Source: Seleniivibrio sp. (GTDB taxonomy: Bacteria; Chrysiogenota; Deferribacteres; Deferribacterales; Geovibrionaceae). From it: 42,115 bases of DNA. Below the pieces are notes generated by a model, which searched no databases, was not told the DNA's origin, and was given only the letters and a program-made list of their open reading frames with translations. How positions within the stretch are numbered: the stretch's first letter is position 1; each line of letters begins with the position of its first letter. Below, in pieces: positions 16,186 through 25,464 of this stretch. Made by a program: the position numbers and the translations under genes. The stretch lies in assembly GCF_021209385.1 (NCBI RefSeq), contig NZ_JAJOIL010000017.1, positions 1 to 42,115 on the forward strand, read 5' to 3'.

Positions 16186-17388
16186 TTAGTTTGTTTCTGC
16201 AACACTGACGTCGTTTAATCGGGTGTATTCGGGAGCATTACCATATTGTTCAGGATCATCCTGTTTTTTGACATTATTTGAATATGTTGAGTCGTTATAA
16301 ATCATGGTTATGCTTCCGCTACCATCTTTCATGGTCAGAGTTTTCACTTTTTTGCCGTTTTCGTTTCTTGATTCAGCTACATCATACTCACTCTCAGATA
16401 TGCCGTTGAGTTCGATAATTGTGTCTTCTGTCACGCCTTCAATGATGTCGTGTCCATCGCCTCTATTGTATCTGATAACATCCTGAATATTTTCATCTTT
16501 CTGGAATATCGAGTGGTGAAGTTTGATATAGTCGTCGCCTGTACCGCCAGATATTATACCTGAGGCTGTTATAGTATCGTTTCCTGCTCCGCCGTTAACA
16601 ATGACATTATTGGAGTTCTCGACTGTTATGATATCATCTCCATCTCCTCCATCTACAATAACATTACTGGAATGTTGAACATTGGTGATGTCGTCACCTT
16701 TACCGCCGTTTATTGTTAAGTTGTCAGACGAAATGACATATGTAGTATCGTCCCCATCTCCATTGTTTATATTCAATGAATTTGAGGAGTATACGGTCGT
16801 TTTATCATTCCCATCTCCTTCATCTATAGAGACATTGCTAGAGGAGCTTATTTCTATTGAGTCGTTTCCGTTTCCGCTATCAATTGCAACATTATTGGAG
16901 GTATTTGCAGTAATAATGTCGTTTCCATTACCGCTTTTTATGGCAATTCCGCTTGATCCTGATGAGAAAACGCGGTCATCGCCATCTCCTGAATTAATGA
17001 GGACATTTTTAGAACCCATAACCCCTATACCATCATTGCTGCCACCGCTATTAATAATAACATTGCTTGAATTATTCACTCTCAGGCGGTCACTGCCTTC
17101 TCCTGTGTTAGTAATGACATTATTACTGTCATTCACTCCTATTTCTCTCGTGCCTTTAGTTACATTCAGAACGACATTTTCACTATTAGAAACTGATACG
17201 CTGGATTCATCACCATCATAATATACGTTGTTGGCAAATCTTATATTTGCATGTTGACCGTCGGGGCTAATGCTTGACCATTCCCCTTTTTTCTTAAATT
17301 CATCAGATATTTTTGCCGTCTGAGCAAGGGTTTCTGATGATAACGTTTGGTTTTCAATATTATCGAAAACTTCACGGATACCGCTCAT
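16186..17388 (-). CDS. RTX-like calcium-binding repeat protein with 19-residue period
   Basis: A 400-aa acidic, Ser/Asn-rich protein. Ten GxGxD-type motifs start at residues 96, 115, 134, 153, 172, 191, 210, 229, 248 and 267, exactly 19 residues apart, each followed by an 'S-N-V-x-I' half. Classic RTX repeats are 9 residues, two per 18-residue turn; here only one GxGxD occurs per turn. The C-terminal region 'VIRYNRGDGHDIIEG' and 'IIELNGISESEYDV' resembles the post-repeat segment of RTX proteins exported by type I secretion, but no secretion genes are near. No classical signal peptide is seen. An AGGAG lies 11 nt before the ATG; the real N-terminus may be at 17582 if a frame error exists (see next entry). 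Confidence 0.75.
   Translation of the reverse strand: MSGIREVFDNIENQTLSSETLAQTAKISDEFKKKGEWSSISPDGQHANIRFANNVYYDGDESSVSVSNSENVVLNVTKGTREIGVNDSNNVITNTGEGSDRLRVNNSSNVIINSGGSNDGIGVMGSKNVLINSGDGDDRVFSSGSSGIAIKSGNGNDIITANTSNNVAIDSGNGNDSIEISSSSNVSIDEGDGNDKTTVYSSNSLNINNGDGDDTTYVISSDNLTINGGKGDDITNVQHSSNVIVDGGDGDDIITVENSNNVIVNGGAGNDTITASGIISGGTGDDYIKLHHSIFQKDENIQDVIRYNRGDGHDIIEGVTEDTIIELNGISESEYDVAESRNENGKKVKTLTMKDGSGSITMIYNDSTYSNNVKKQDDPEQYGNAPEYTRLNDVSVAETN
16534..17103 (-). repeat. Ten tandem 57-bp coding repeats
   Basis: Ten in-register 57-bp units inside the RTX-like gene encode residues 96-285. They have diverged at the DNA level but the length is exactly conserved. An eleventh GTGDD starts after a shortened 15-residue unit. 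Confidence 0.85.
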
Positions 17389-17582
17389 GAAGCTGTTTTC
17401 TCCTGCGAAGGAATTGAATATGTTCTTCTGGATACTGCCAAATATGTTGTATGTGGCGGATGTATTTGATACGGACGGGATGTATTATCTGTGTTCGCTA
17501 TTTCAGACGCTTTTTGATTGTTGGATTGAGACGTATTAAAAAAGCTGTAGTCATGGCTGTTACCTGCGCCTGATATTATCAT
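17385..17582 (-). pseudogene. Probable frameshifted N-terminus of the RTX-like protein
   Basis: A 65-codon frame with a good GAGGT site starts at 17582 and ends by overlapping the RTX-like ATG (ATGA). Its first 35 residues ('ISGAGNSHDYSFFNTSQS') are Ser/Asn-rich like the downstream protein. After a CCC at forward 17477-17479 it becomes unlike it, whereas the RTX frame reads 'SVSNTSATYNIFGSIQKNIF' up to the ATG. One added base at the CCC would join them into one protein of about 465 residues. The alternative is a genuine two-gene arrangement with translational coupling. Confidence 0.5.
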
Positions 17583-18016
17583 GCCATACCTCGATAAAGA
17601 ACATACGTAAAATTAACCTGACATCTTTATTGTCCAATTGTGAAATTGCTTAACATAAATTATGAAGAATTGATGATGTCTTATAATATTTTCCAGACAT
17701 ATTAGCAGAATCCAATACTTTGCACATGTGTCGTGGTTATTCAACCTGTTTTGCAGATAAATTTTAAGCTCAGTTTTATTCAATATCCAGGAATGTTATC
17801 ATATAGTAGTTGAAAAGGTAATTTCAAATTAATCTCGTAATATTACTTATTACATCAGTTGGAGTTAGTGTTTTTTCACTTGTTTCAAAGCAAACATACC
17901 CGTTAACTTTTAACGAACCTGCAACGTCACCCAAGCCAGAGCAGGCGTTGTTAATAAGCACATCCATTCCTGTTATTTTTGTGTTAATATCCATAAGCAA
18001 AAAACGGAGCACTGTA
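17583..18016. other. Intergenic region between divergent RTX-like and luxR genes
   Basis: 434 bp, AT-rich, holding both divergent promoters. I cannot resolve convincing -35/-10 pairs. A 62-codon minus frame at 17824-18012 ('GSLKVNGYVCFETSEKTLTP') has a protein-like composition but no clear ribosome-binding site, and overlaps the luxR upstream region; I do not call it a gene. Confidence 0.5.
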
Positions 18017-18784
18017 ATGCCTGCCGAAACAAGAGATTATAAAAAACTGGACAAGCGCGATCTTATCAAATGTCTGCATGTAATAAACCGATGCCATAAA
18101 ATTAAAGATGTTGATGATTTTCATGAACTTATCATGGATTTTGCATCTTATATAGGCTTCCGGTTTGTTCTTTACTGCTATTCAAGTGCCACTTATTACA
18201 GCGGCTACAAAATAAACATAATTAACCTTTCAAATCCGGAAGAATGGATGCAGGAGTATTACGAAAAAGATTTTCTTTCATTCGATCCTGTGCGCAAAGA
18301 GATGGAGCGCAGACTGAGAGCGAACTCGAGATTATCGTTTATTCTGTGGGATACTTACGAGATTGATCTTTTGCCGCAGGAGCAGGAAGTGGTGGACAGG
18401 CGCAGGGCATACGGGCTTGAATACGGCTGTTCGGTGTACGACGATTCGGAGAACAGGGATTTCGCTTTTCTTGTGTCTTTTTCAGATAAAAAGCATAAAC
18501 CGGATGAAAAAACGGAGCTGATGTGTCGTCTTGTTGTCAACCATATGATGACAACGAGAAAGAGACTTGATATGCTGATGCTTTACAGAAGTCTCACGAA
18601 GAAGGAGAGCGAGATAGCCGAGTGGCTGGTAAAGGGCAAGACCAACTGGGAGATTGCAAAAATAATAGGTATCAGTGAGAATACGGTTAAATTTCACCTG
18701 AAGAATATATTTGTTAAGCTGAATGTAACAAACCGTCAGCAGGCGGTTAACGTTGTACTTATTGCAAAGTATCTGAGCAATTGA
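18017..18784 (+). CDS. LuxR-type receptor with complete acyl-homoserine-lactone pocket signature
   Basis: A 255-aa regulator; the ATG at 18017 follows ACGGAG and gives the usual LuxR length. The ligand domain (residues about 15-165) shows W77, Y81, D90, P91 and V92 at the same spacing as TraR W57, Y61, D70, P71 and V72, then W111 in 'FILW' as the likely W85 counterpart. The C-terminal GerE helix-turn-helix is 'LTKKESEIAEWLVKGKTNWEIAKIIGISENTVKFHLKNIF'-like (about residues 190-245). No luxI-type synthase is present, so it would be a LuxR solo. The S41 protease gene follows in 10 bp and is a plausible cotranscribed partner. Confidence 0.85.
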   Translation: MPAETRDYKKLDKRDLIKCLHVINRCHKIKDVDDFHELIMDFASYIGFRFVLYCYSSATYYSGYKINIINLSNPEEWMQEYYEKDFLSFDPVRKEMERRLRANSRLSFILWDTYEIDLLPQEQEVVDRRRAYGLEYGCSVYDDSENRDFAFLVSFSDKKHKPDEKTELMCRLVVNHMMTTRKRLDMLMLYRSLTKKESEIAEWLVKGKTNWEIAKIIGISENTVKFHLKNIFVKLNVTNRQQAVNVVLIAKYLSN

Positions 18785-18794
18785 GGGGGAACCC

Positions 18795-20114
18795 ATGTTA
18801 AGACTGAAACTGGCGGTGATTATATGTGCGTCTTTTATGCTGTTCTCTTGCGGGGGCGGCGACAGCGATTCGTCATCAGACGGCTCGCTTCATATTGACT
18901 ATTATCCGACAGAGTGCAGCGAAGCGGCACAGATAGAGTTTGTTTATAAAGCTATGCATGATGTTTACCTCTGGGCTGATGAAGCACCTGTTCTTAACTA
19001 TGCGTCTTATTCTTCTCAATACGATCTTATGGATGACCTGAAGGTTTCGGCTGACAGATTCAGCGCTATATATACCAAGCAGTATCTTGAGGACTATTAT
19101 GCGGGAGCTAACGTCGGTCTCGGTTTCAACGGCATAACAAATTCCACCGATCTTTATGTCAGGGTGGTTTACCCGGATTCACCCGCTGACAACGCCGGTA
19201 TCAAACGCGGCGACAGGATCGTTTCCATGAACGGATACACAGGCTATCAGATAGTTAACGACGACACCGCCTACGAAGCTGTGTACGGGGATGCATCTGA
19301 GGAAGGAAAACGTGTCGATGTGGTTTTCGAGGATTCTGAAAACGTTCAGCACAGCGAGACACTTTATACTGCCAGCTACTATGCGGATTCAGTTCTGGGG
19401 TATTCTGTGCTGACCAACACTGCCGATGGAAACAAAGTCGGTTACATAATGTATAACTCGTTTAACGAGAACATCTCCGATACCAACGAAGCCTTCGAGG
19501 CGTTTCGTGACGCGGGTGTAAAAGAACTCGTGGTTGACCTGCGTTACAACGGCGGAGGTCTTGTCAGTGTGGCGCAATATATCGCCAGCGTGATAGGCGG
19601 CAATGATCTTAACGGGTATATCCTGCTCCAGATGATATATAATAATATGCATCAGGACGCCAATAAAACATATAACTTCACCAAAACGAAATACGATCTG
19701 AACATAAGAAAGATAGTATTTCTGGTTACGGGAAACACTGCTTCCGCAAGTGAGCTTGTGATAAACGGTCTTCTTCCGTTTCAGGATGTTTATGTAATCG
19801 GAACCACGACTTACGGCAAAGCCGTAGGAACAAATTATATCAGCTACTGTGATAAGTATCTTTCCGCCATAACTTTTAAAAACCAGAACGCACTGGGTGC
19901 CGGAGACTACAACAGCGGGCTGGTACCCGACTGCATAAAGGATGAGGATATTGCGAATCTCGGCACGTTCGGAGACAGCAGTGAAAAATATCTCGCCGCC
20001 GCTATGACCTATCTGGAGACAGGTTCGTGTGTTTCTGAAAGGAGCGCGACGGAGGAAGCGAAGGTCAATGAGCTTGAAGTTCAGGTACCGTGGAATAAAA
20101 AAATAATTAAATAA
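18795..20114 (+). CDS. S41-family PDZ protease, lipoprotein
   Basis: A 439-aa C-terminal-processing-type protease. The N-terminus is a lipoprotein signal with lipobox 'LFSC' (C19), followed by a Gly/Ser/Asp linker, so it is anchored in the envelope. A PDZ-like domain spans about residues 105-190 ('VVYPDSPADNAGIKRGDRIVSMNG'). The S41 core has 'LVVDLRYNGGG' and the catalytic serine S319 in 'TASASELVI', with lysine K342 in 'TTYGKAVG' as the partner base. It likely cleaves envelope or secreted proteins. A GAGGGGG site lies before the start and the gene is 10 bp from luxR, suggesting control by quorum or exogenous signals. Confidence 0.88.
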   Translation: MLRLKLAVIICASFMLFSCGGGDSDSSSDGSLHIDYYPTECSEAAQIEFVYKAMHDVYLWADEAPVLNYASYSSQYDLMDDLKVSADRFSAIYTKQYLEDYYAGANVGLGFNGITNSTDLYVRVVYPDSPADNAGIKRGDRIVSMNGYTGYQIVNDDTAYEAVYGDASEEGKRVDVVFEDSENVQHSETLYTASYYADSVLGYSVLTNTADGNKVGYIMYNSFNENISDTNEAFEAFRDAGVKELVVDLRYNGGGLVSVAQYIASVIGGNDLNGYILLQMIYNNMHQDANKTYNFTKTKYDLNIRKIVFLVTGNTASASELVINGLLPFQDVYVIGTTTYGKAVGTNYISYCDKYLSAITFKNQNALGAGDYNSGLVPDCIKDEDIANLGTFGDSSEKYLAAAMTYLETGSCVSERSATEEAKVNELEVQVPWNKKIIK

Positions 20115-20160
20115 GGTTTTTCATTTAAATTTCCTGTATTCAAAAGGCATTTTTTGCAGT

Positions 20161-20196
20161 ATGTAATAATTGTAGGTTTTATTACAATTATTACAT
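20161..20196 (+). promoter_or_regulatory. Perfect 14-bp inverted repeat before gdhA
   Basis: ATGTAATAATTGTA and TACAATTATTACAT flank an 8-bp spacer, ending 18 bp before the gdhA ATG. No T-run follows, so it reads as an operator for a dimeric regulator, or a 5' leader stem. It overlaps any likely gdhA promoter. Confidence 0.6.
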
Positions 20197-20202
20197 ACAT
20201 AA

Positions 20203-21561
<1,359 letters not shown>

Positions 21562-21569
21562 AAGAAAAA

Positions 21570-21589
21570 GGGCGGTCGAAAGACCGCCC
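21570..21589 (-). terminator. Hairpin terminator between gdhA and DAHP synthase, copy A
   Basis: GGGCGGTC-GAAA-GACCGCCC. Read on the minus strand it is followed by TTTTTCTTTT, so it best terminates the leftward DAHP synthase transcript after it passes the repeat cluster. It may work in both directions. Confidence 0.65.
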
Positions 21590-21626
21590 CATGTTGTTGA
21601 CAAAGTTGAGTCTTCTGTATTTTATC

Positions 21627-21712
21627 CTCCTTTAGATAAAGGAGTGCTGGGGTGGATTTGATTGATATTTAATGTAAATCCCCCTTATTCCCCCTTTGCT
21701 AAAGGGGGAGAC
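21627..21712. repeat. Two inverted copies of the dispersed palindromic element
   Basis: Left copy: CTCCTTT-AGAT-AAAGGAG followed by TGCTGGGGTGGATTT. Right copy: AAATCCCCCTTATT, then CCCCCTTT-GCT-AAAGGGGG. They are inverted relative to each other about an 18-bp centre, giving a MITE-like large palindrome between two convergent genes. A third copy is at 11756-11788. Confidence 0.75.
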
Positions 21713-21745
21713 AAAACACGAAATAGCTTTTTTCATCAATCTGTA

Positions 21746-21770
21746 GCGGTCGAAAGACCGCCCGGTTTTT
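21746..21770 (+). terminator. Hairpin terminator between gdhA and DAHP synthase, copy B
   Basis: GCGGTC-GAAA-GACCGC, then CCGG and five Ts on the plus strand, ending in the DAHP synthase stop codon. It shares its stem and loop with the hairpin at 21570-21589 and would stop rightward gdhA transcripts. Confidence 0.6.
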
Positions 21771-22812
21771 ATAATTTGGAGTGCGCGTCGCGCAGCATTT
21801 TTTCCGTTGTTTCCCAATCAACACATTTGTCGGTGACTGATACACCGTATTTCAGGCATGACAGGTCTTCCGGTATGTTCTGGTTTCCTGCGAAGAGGTT
21901 ACTTTCTATCATAACACCTTTGATATCGGTCTGTTTGTCACTGCGTATCTGAGATACGATGCTGTCCAGCACCGCCGGCTGTTTCTCGTGATCTTTTTCG
22001 GAGTTCGCGTGGCTGCAGTCCACCATTATTGCGTTGGGCAGATTATTCTTTTTCAGAAGCGCAACTGTCTCTTCAATGTTTTCTTTAAAATAGTTGGGTG
22101 AATCGTTTCCGCCTCGCAGAACAATGTGGACGTCGGGATTACCTGCTGTCTGAACAATAGCTGTCACACCGTCGTTGTTTATACCCAGGAAACTGTGGGG
22201 GCGGCAGGATGAGGACATTGCGTCGGTGGCAATTTTGAGGCATCCGTCTGTTCCGTTTTTAAATCCGACAGGGAATGAAAGACCGCTTGCCATTTCTCTG
22301 TGGGTTTGTGATTCGGTTGTTCTTGCGCCTATGGCTCCCCAGCTTATCATGTCGGAAAGATAATGCGGAGTGATGGGGTCGAGCATTTCACAGGCAATGG
22401 GGAGTTCTTTTTCAGTTATCTGGCAGAGAAGCCCCCGTGCGATGCCCAGCCCTTTGGATATCATGTGTGTGCCGTTCAGGTCGGGGTCGTTTATGAGGCC
22501 TTTCCAGCCGACTGTCGTTCTTGGTTTTTCAAAGTAGACCCGCATAATGATGAAGAGCTTGTCGGAAAGTTCGTCGGACAGTTTTTTAAGTCTGTCGGCG
22601 TATTCCAGAGCCGCCTTTGTGTCGTGTATGGAGCAGGGACCCACAACCACCATAAGTTTGTCGCTCTTTCCGTGGAGTATATCGCGGATGGTGTCTCTGG
22701 ACTGTTTAACGAATGCGGCACCCTTTACGGGGAGCGGAAAAACCTGTTTCAGGTTGTTCGGTGATATTAGAGGTGTCAGGGCAAGTACGTTTATGTTATA
22801 AGTTTTAACCAT
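21769..22812 (-). CDS. aroF: 3-deoxy-7-phosphoheptulonate (DAHP) synthase, class I
   Basis: First step of the shikimate pathway: phosphoenolpyruvate plus erythrose-4-phosphate to DAHP. 347 aa, the length of AroF/AroG/AroH-type enzymes with N-terminal extension for feedback control. Motifs: 'VVVGPCSIHD' (metal cysteine), 'MRVYFEKPRTTVGWKGLINDP' , 'GARTTESQTHREMASGLSFP' and 'MVDCSHANSEK'. Which aromatic amino acid inhibits it cannot be told. A 7-bp inverted repeat about 50 bp upstream could be an operator. The single upstream gap suggests its own promoter. Confidence 0.96.
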   Translation of the reverse strand: MVKTYNINVLALTPLISPNNLKQVFPLPVKGAAFVKQSRDTIRDILHGKSDKLMVVVGPCSIHDTKAALEYADRLKKLSDELSDKLFIIMRVYFEKPRTTVGWKGLINDPDLNGTHMISKGLGIARGLLCQITEKELPIACEMLDPITPHYLSDMISWGAIGARTTESQTHREMASGLSFPVGFKNGTDGCLKIATDAMSSSCRPHSFLGINNDGVTAIVQTAGNPDVHIVLRGGNDSPNYFKENIEETVALLKKNNLPNAIMVDCSHANSEKDHEKQPAVLDSIVSQIRSDKQTDIKGVMIESNLFAGNQNIPEDLSCLKYGVSVTDKCVDWETTEKMLRDAHSKL

Positions 22813-22858
22813 TTTGACTCCTTATGTGATATTTGTTAGCTTTCAAAACTTTTTGAGT

Positions 22859-22884
22859 ATCCACTGTAGCTTTATTTAGTGGAT
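22859..22884 (-). promoter_or_regulatory. 7-bp inverted repeat upstream of DAHP synthase gene
   Basis: ATCCACT and AGTGGAT flank a 12-bp spacer, 47 bp upstream of the start codon. It looks like an operator for a dimeric repressor; it does not match the TyrR or TrpR boxes I know. Confidence 0.35.
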
Positions 22885-23000
22885 TAATCAAAAGGTTTTT
22901 GGTCTTCCTGTTTCATTTTTTTGTCATGAATTTCCGGTACACTTTAAATATATATAAATCAGAGGCAGATTGAAGGATAAGTTTTATTATGCAGGAAAAA

Positions 23001-23026
23001 AGAGGGTGGTGAGTTCCACCACCCCC
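23001..23026 (-). terminator. Intrinsic terminator of the chemotaxis receptor gene
   Basis: On the minus strand GGGTGGTG-GAACT-CACCACCC then TC and a T-run, starting 5 bp after the stop. Confidence 0.8.
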
Positions 23027-23030
23027 CTGT

Positions 23031-25325
23031 TTATTTGGTTTTGAATTTATTTACGTCTGAATACATTTCATTTGAAAGATGGCTGAGTTCTCCCAGATTG
23101 GCGGAAACGGAAAGAATAGACGCCGTATTCCGTTCGACACCGGAAGTGATACCGTTTATGTTTTCTGAAACTGAGGTGATGGCAGAATTCTGTTCTTTAA
23201 CAGCAGCTTCAATATTTCGTCCTGCATTGTCAATATTCATAACAGCATCAATGATCTGATTGAAAATCTCGTTTGTGTGACCTATGGCAGCTACCCCTTT
23301 GTTTACTGTTTCTTCGGCATTCTGCATCTCTTTTGAGGCGTTTGCTGTTTCATGTTGAAATGTTGAAACTATCTGACTTATCTCTGTTGTTGCATTTTGT
23401 GTGCGCTCTGCAAGTTTGCGTACTTCGTCCGCCACTACGGCGAAACCGCGTCCTGCTTCACCCGCTCTTGCTGCTTCGATTGCCGCATTCAGCGCCAGAA
23501 GGTTTGTCTGGTCTGCAATATCATTGATAACACTAAGTATGTTGCCTATTTCAACGGATGAGCTGCTTAGCCCGCCTATTGTCTTTGCCAGATATCCGAC
23601 CCTAGCATTTATCTCTTCAATATTTTTAATGGCATCTTTAAGAGCCTTCATGCCGTCTTTGGTTTTAAGGTCGGCTATTCCTGTTCGCTCGATTGTTTCC
23701 GAAGCATTATGCAGAACCATTTCCGATGTTGCACTCATTTCTTCCATCGCCGATGCAATGTCGCTGATGTGTCCCGACTGTTCGGAAAAGCTTGTTGATA
23801 TTTCAGACGCTACTGATGCCAGACTGGATGTCTTTATATTAACAGTGCTTGCTTTTTCTTTGATATCTTTAACAATAAAATGAATATTGCTGATGAACTT
23901 GTTTATGTATGACGTAAGGAGAACTATTTCGTCTTTGCTTTGCGCGCTGTCTCCCGATGCAGAGAGAGAAAGCTCTTTCGTGAGGTCAGCGTCCTGACTT
24001 ACCAGATCTTTAACAACGTCTGTCACCTTTTTGAGGTCATTCAGAACAACTGAATTGATAACAACATATGTTATTATCACTGCAATCAGAGTTATTAATA
24101 GGGATGCAACGATAAGGTAGTTGCGCAGTGAGACAGTTGATTTCATTGCTTCAATCTTGTCTATACGGATGATAAGGCCCAGCTTTATGCCGTATACTTC
24201 CAGCGCGGAGAAAGCGTTGAATGAATCCGTTCCGTTAGGGTCTTCAGTTACTGCAAATCCTGATTCGCCTTTAAGTGCGCGGGAAACAGCTTCATCGTCA
24301 AACCTGAGTATTCCTATGGTGGTTTTAAGCTTTTGGACAAGCGGGTCTTTTATTTCGTCTATAAATCGGCTGTTATTGCGCATGGTGTGGTCTTCGCCCA
24401 CAAGAAATGCCTGCCCCGTTGCTCCTAAACCTGATTTTTCATAATGTCCGTTAAAGTTCATTACGGCGTCTATTTTATTGATAGGCATCTGAAATATCAG
24501 TACGCCTATCATTTTCCCGTCTTCATAGATAGGAGATGAGATGAACGACGCCGGAAGGTTATAGCTGGGTTCGTATGGCTTGAAATCGTTCATGTATACT
24601 TTGCCTTTTTCCAGCGTTCTGCCCTTTTTATAAGCGTCACCAAGTCCTGTGTCTGCATATGGACCGGAGAGCAGATTGGTGGCAAAATCTTTTTCTTTGA
24701 AAACCGTATACACAACATCACCCTGCATATTTACAAGGAAAATATCGTAAAGAGAGAACTCTTTCAGTATTGTGTTGAATGTATTGTGATAAGCAGTGTG
24801 AAGGCGGGTGTATTCGCTTTCAAATCCTTTCGGGGTGACCATATTGTTTTTCTCACCGATTTTCTCGCCGTTTTCTTCAATATAAATATATTGAGCGAGG
24901 AGTCCGTTAGGATTGATTTTAAGATAATCTTCGGTAGGGCGCCTTCCCGGCACCCCTGGCACATCGTAGTTGACCAGATTCAAATACTGGTTTTCATAGT
25001 GCGTTTTGAGCTTGGATAATACTTCCTGCGGATCGGTCTGCAGTTCATCCTGAAGCTTATAGTAGCCTTCGCTCAGTTCCGAAAGAGCGTTTGCTGTCAT
25101 TTGCCCCGATGCAGTTGAAATAAGAAGGGCGCCGATATTGCTGAAGTAATCGTTAATATTGTCTTTTTTGATCGCACATATACTGCTTAGATTTTCCTGC
25201 TGCGTTTCCTGAACGGAACTGCAGGATTTTATTGCGGCAAGTATCGTAAGTGTGATCCCGAAGAGCGCCAGACCGAGGATAGTTGCTGTAACCAGCCGCA
25301 GTCTGATTGACGTGTTTTTGAACAT
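23031..25325 (-). CDS. Methyl-accepting chemotaxis receptor with periplasmic sensor
   Basis: A 764-aa transducer. TM1 is at about residues 10-31, a large periplasmic sensor follows (about 32-402), TM2 about 403-425, a HAMP-like linker to about 480, then the cytoplasmic coiled coil. The sensor has '[25 protein letters not shown]', typical of a double-Cache type domain. The signalling hairpin tip '[37 protein letters not shown]' is intact near residues 600-640. No CheR/CheB-binding pentapeptide is visible at the C-terminus. Ligand unknown. It has its own terminator and a GAGGTGA ribosome-binding site. Confidence 0.95.
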   Translation of the reverse strand: MFKNTSIRLRLVTATILGLALFGITLTILAAIKSCSSVQETQQENLSSICAIKKDNINDYFSNIGALLISTASGQMTANALSELSEGYYKLQDELQTDPQEVLSKLKTHYENQYLNLVNYDVPGVPGRRPTEDYLKINPNGLLAQYIYIEENGEKIGEKNNMVTPKGFESEYTRLHTAYHNTFNTILKEFSLYDIFLVNMQGDVVYTVFKEKDFATNLLSGPYADTGLGDAYKKGRTLEKGKVYMNDFKPYEPSYNLPASFISSPIYEDGKMIGVLIFQMPINKIDAVMNFNGHYEKSGLGATGQAFLVGEDHTMRNNSRFIDEIKDPLVQKLKTTIGILRFDDEAVSRALKGESGFAVTEDPNGTDSFNAFSALEVYGIKLGLIIRIDKIEAMKSTVSLRNYLIVASLLITLIAVIITYVVINSVVLNDLKKVTDVVKDLVSQDADLTKELSLSASGDSAQSKDEIVLLTSYINKFISNIHFIVKDIKEKASTVNIKTSSLASVASEISTSFSEQSGHISDIASAMEEMSATSEMVLHNASETIERTGIADLKTKDGMKALKDAIKNIEEINARVGYLAKTIGGLSSSSVEIGNILSVINDIADQTNLLALNAAIEAARAGEAGRGFAVVADEVRKLAERTQNATTEISQIVSTFQHETANASKEMQNAEETVNKGVAAIGHTNEIFNQIIDAVMNIDNAGRNIEAAVKEQNSAITSVSENINGITSGVERNTASILSVSANLGELSHLSNEMYSDVNKFKTK

Positions 25326-25415
25326 GCTTCACCTCTGAAAAATGAACATATTCTGTTGTTAAAAAAAATAATATGAACGCTTACTATCCCCACACGGAAC
25401 TATATCACAAAATAA

Positions 25416-25444
25416 TTTAAACTAGTACCTATATAGTGTATAAT
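25416..25444 (+). promoter_or_regulatory. Probable promoter of the histidine kinase gene
   Basis: TTTAAA and a consensus TATAAT are spaced by 17 bp, 20 bp before the kinase ATG. Confidence 0.6.
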
Positions 25445-25464
25445 CTACCCAAAAGAAGGGTATT

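Noticed and set aside
16534-17103. 57-bp repeats as a CRISPR or non-coding tandem array
   Set aside because: The units diverge at third positions while keeping a coding frame and a 19-residue pattern, so they are protein repeats.
17824-18012. 62-codon minus-strand frame between the RTX-like and luxR genes
   Set aside because: Composition is protein-like but there is no ribosome-binding site or homology that I recognise, and it covers the luxR upstream region.
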